6,925 nt of DNA, taken from contig JBJHBY010000191.1 of NCBI GenBank assembly GCA_050485745.1, forward strand, positions 1 to 6,925, read 5' to 3'. This stretch comes from JBJHBY01 sp050485745. GTDB taxonomy: Bacteria > Pseudomonadota > Gammaproteobacteria > Pseudomonadales > CAMLJR01. The notes beneath the pieces were generated by a model. It worked only from the letters and a program-made list of their open reading frames with translations. It had not been told where the DNA came from and did no database searches. The position numbers and the translations under genes are program-made. Shown here piece by piece: positions 6,027-6,925 of this stretch. Position 1 is the stretch's first letter. Each line of letters starts with the position of its first letter.

Positions 6027-6925
6027 GCGGCCTGGCGGAACTGCAGCTGCTGCGCCCGGGCTGGCTGCTGGCCCTGCTGCCCCTGGCCGCGCTGTGGCTG
6101 TGGGGCCTGCGGCGGCAGCGCCGGCAGGCGCGCTGGAGCGACGCCGTCGACCCCCATCTGCTGCCCTGGCTGCTGGCGGACGCCGGCCGCAGCGCGCGCC
6201 TGCCCTGGCTGCTGCTGGCCGGCGCCTGGCTGCTGGCGGTGCTCGCGCTCGCCGGCCCCAGCTGGGAACGCGTGGAACAACCCGCGGTGCAGCGCCAGGA
6301 TGCGCTGGTGATCGTGCTGGACCTGTCCGTCTCGATGTTTGCCCGCGACGTGCCGCCATCGCGGCTGGAACTGGCGCGCTTTCGCATCCAGGACGTGCTG
6401 CAACAGCGCCGGGAGGGGCTGACCGCCCTGGTGGTGTACTCCGGGGACGCCCATGTGGTGACGCCGCTCACCGACGACACCACCACCATCGCCAGCCAGC
6501 TCGCCGTGCTCAGCCCCGAGATCATGCCCGTGTATGGCAGCAACCCCGTGGCCGGGGTGAGCCTGGCCCTGGAGCTGCTGCGCAACCACGGCCTGCGCCA
6601 GGGCCGCGTGCTGCTGGTGAGCGACGGCGTCCACCCCACGGATGTCGAACCGATCGCGCGGCGCCTGGACGACGCCGGCGCGGCGTTGTCGATCCTCGCC
6701 GTGGGCCGCGTCGACGGCACGCCGATCCACCTCGGCGACCGCCTGCTGCGCCACGCCGACGGGCGCATCGTGCTCAGCCCCCTCGCCCGGGAACCCCTGC
6801 AGGCCCTGGCCCGCGCCAGTGGCGGCCGCTACGCCGAGGCCGGCGCCGACGGCAGCGAGCTGGCCGCCCTGCTGCGCAGCACCGGCGGCACCCTGCGCGA
6901 GCGCGACATCGCCGGCCAGCAATGG
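6023..6925 (+). CDS. batB: BatB-type VWA-domain membrane protein, N-terminal 301 residues; truncated by window end
   Basis: The frame is open from ATG 6023 to the last base (301 codons, no stop). Two hydrophobic segments, at about residues 13-29 and 60-78, are followed by LAGPSWERVEQPAVQRQDALVIVLDLSVSM, a classic BatB opening. The MIDAS core DLSVS gives Asp100, Ser102 and Ser104. YGSNPVAGVSLALELL (Gly172-Pro175) holds the usual BatB 'GSNP' loop, where other VWA proteins carry the MIDAS threonine, and VSDGVHPTD supplies Asp201. ASGGRYAEA near residues 273-281 closes the VWA domain. Many gammaproteobacterial BatB proteins continue with another membrane helix and TPR repeats; whether this one does lies outside the window. 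It probably pairs with BatA in the inner membrane under control of the MoxR ATPase. It overlaps the batA stop by ATGA. Confidence 0.92.
   Translation, partial: MSGLAELQLLRPGWLLALLPLAALWLWGLRRQRRQARWSDAVDPHLLPWLLADAGRSARLPWLLLAGAWLLAVLALAGPSWERVEQPAVQRQDALVIVLDLSVSMFARDVPPSRLELARFRIQDVLQQRREGLTALVVYSGDAHVVTPLTDDTTTIASQLAVLSPEIMPVYGSNPVAGVSLALELLRNHGLRQGRVLLVSDGVHPTDVEPIARRLDDAGAALSILAVGRVDGTPIHLGDRLLRHADGRIVLSPLAREPLQALARASGGRYAEAGADGSELAALLRSTGGTLRERDIAGQQW

Noticed and set aside
4917..6922. Long minus-strand open frames (4917-6359 and 5852-6922) opposite batA and batB
   Set aside because: Same antisense artefact; the plus strand carries VWA proteins with intact motifs.
1..6925. tRNA, rRNA, CRISPR array, insertion sequence or rho-independent terminator
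   Set aside because: Nothing of the kind was seen on reading: no regularly spaced repeats, no terminal inverted repeats with a transposase, and no hairpin followed by a T-run in the only intergenic gap.

Overview
The window is very GC-rich chromosomal DNA, almost entirely coding, and holds two divergent transcription units either side of a 148-bp intergenic region. The gene content points to a high-GC gammaproteobacterium of the pseudomonad/Oceanospirillales/Cellvibrionales sort: a large (GDH-180 type) NAD-specific glutamate dehydrogenase beside a MoxR-DUF58-DUF4381-BatA-BatB cluster. From memory, pseudomonads also keep gdhB near a moxR/bat cluster. No species can be named from the sequence alone.

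Layout. Positions 2448 down to 1 (minus strand) encode the first 816 residues of NAD-glutamate dehydrogenase, cut by the window edge just as the catalytic domain begins. Positions 2449-2596 are the divergent intergenic region, with a strong Shine-Dalgarno site for the dehydrogenase, two interlocked short tandem repeats in its leader, a 10-bp GC palindrome, and a candidate promoter for each direction. From 2597 to the right edge (plus strand) five genes are packed head to tail: MoxR AAA+ ATPase (2597-3553), DUF58 protein (3557-4552), DUF4381 membrane protein (4549-5007), BatA-type VWA membrane protein (5001-6026) and BatB-type VWA membrane protein (6023 to the edge, incomplete). Junctions are +3 nt, ATGA overlap, 7-nt overlap and ATGA overlap, so the set is surely one operon with translational coupling.

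How they work together. The dehydrogenase oxidises glutamate to 2-oxoglutarate and ammonium with NAD+, feeding amino-acid carbon into the TCA cycle. The right-hand operon belongs to the Bat (Bacteroides aerotolerance) class of MoxR/VWA systems. By family knowledge, a cytosolic or membrane-associated AAA+ ATPase acts with membrane-anchored VWA proteins carrying MIDAS metal sites, probably as a chaperone-like or envelope-stress machine; the exact substrate is unknown. No functional link between the two units can be shown; they share only the intergenic region.

Nothing in the window looks like a mobile element, CRISPR array, RNA gene or clearly new system. The most curious non-coding signal is the tandem-repeat arrangement in the glutamate dehydrogenase leader. 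Several very long antisense open frames exist but are by-products of high GC codon use.
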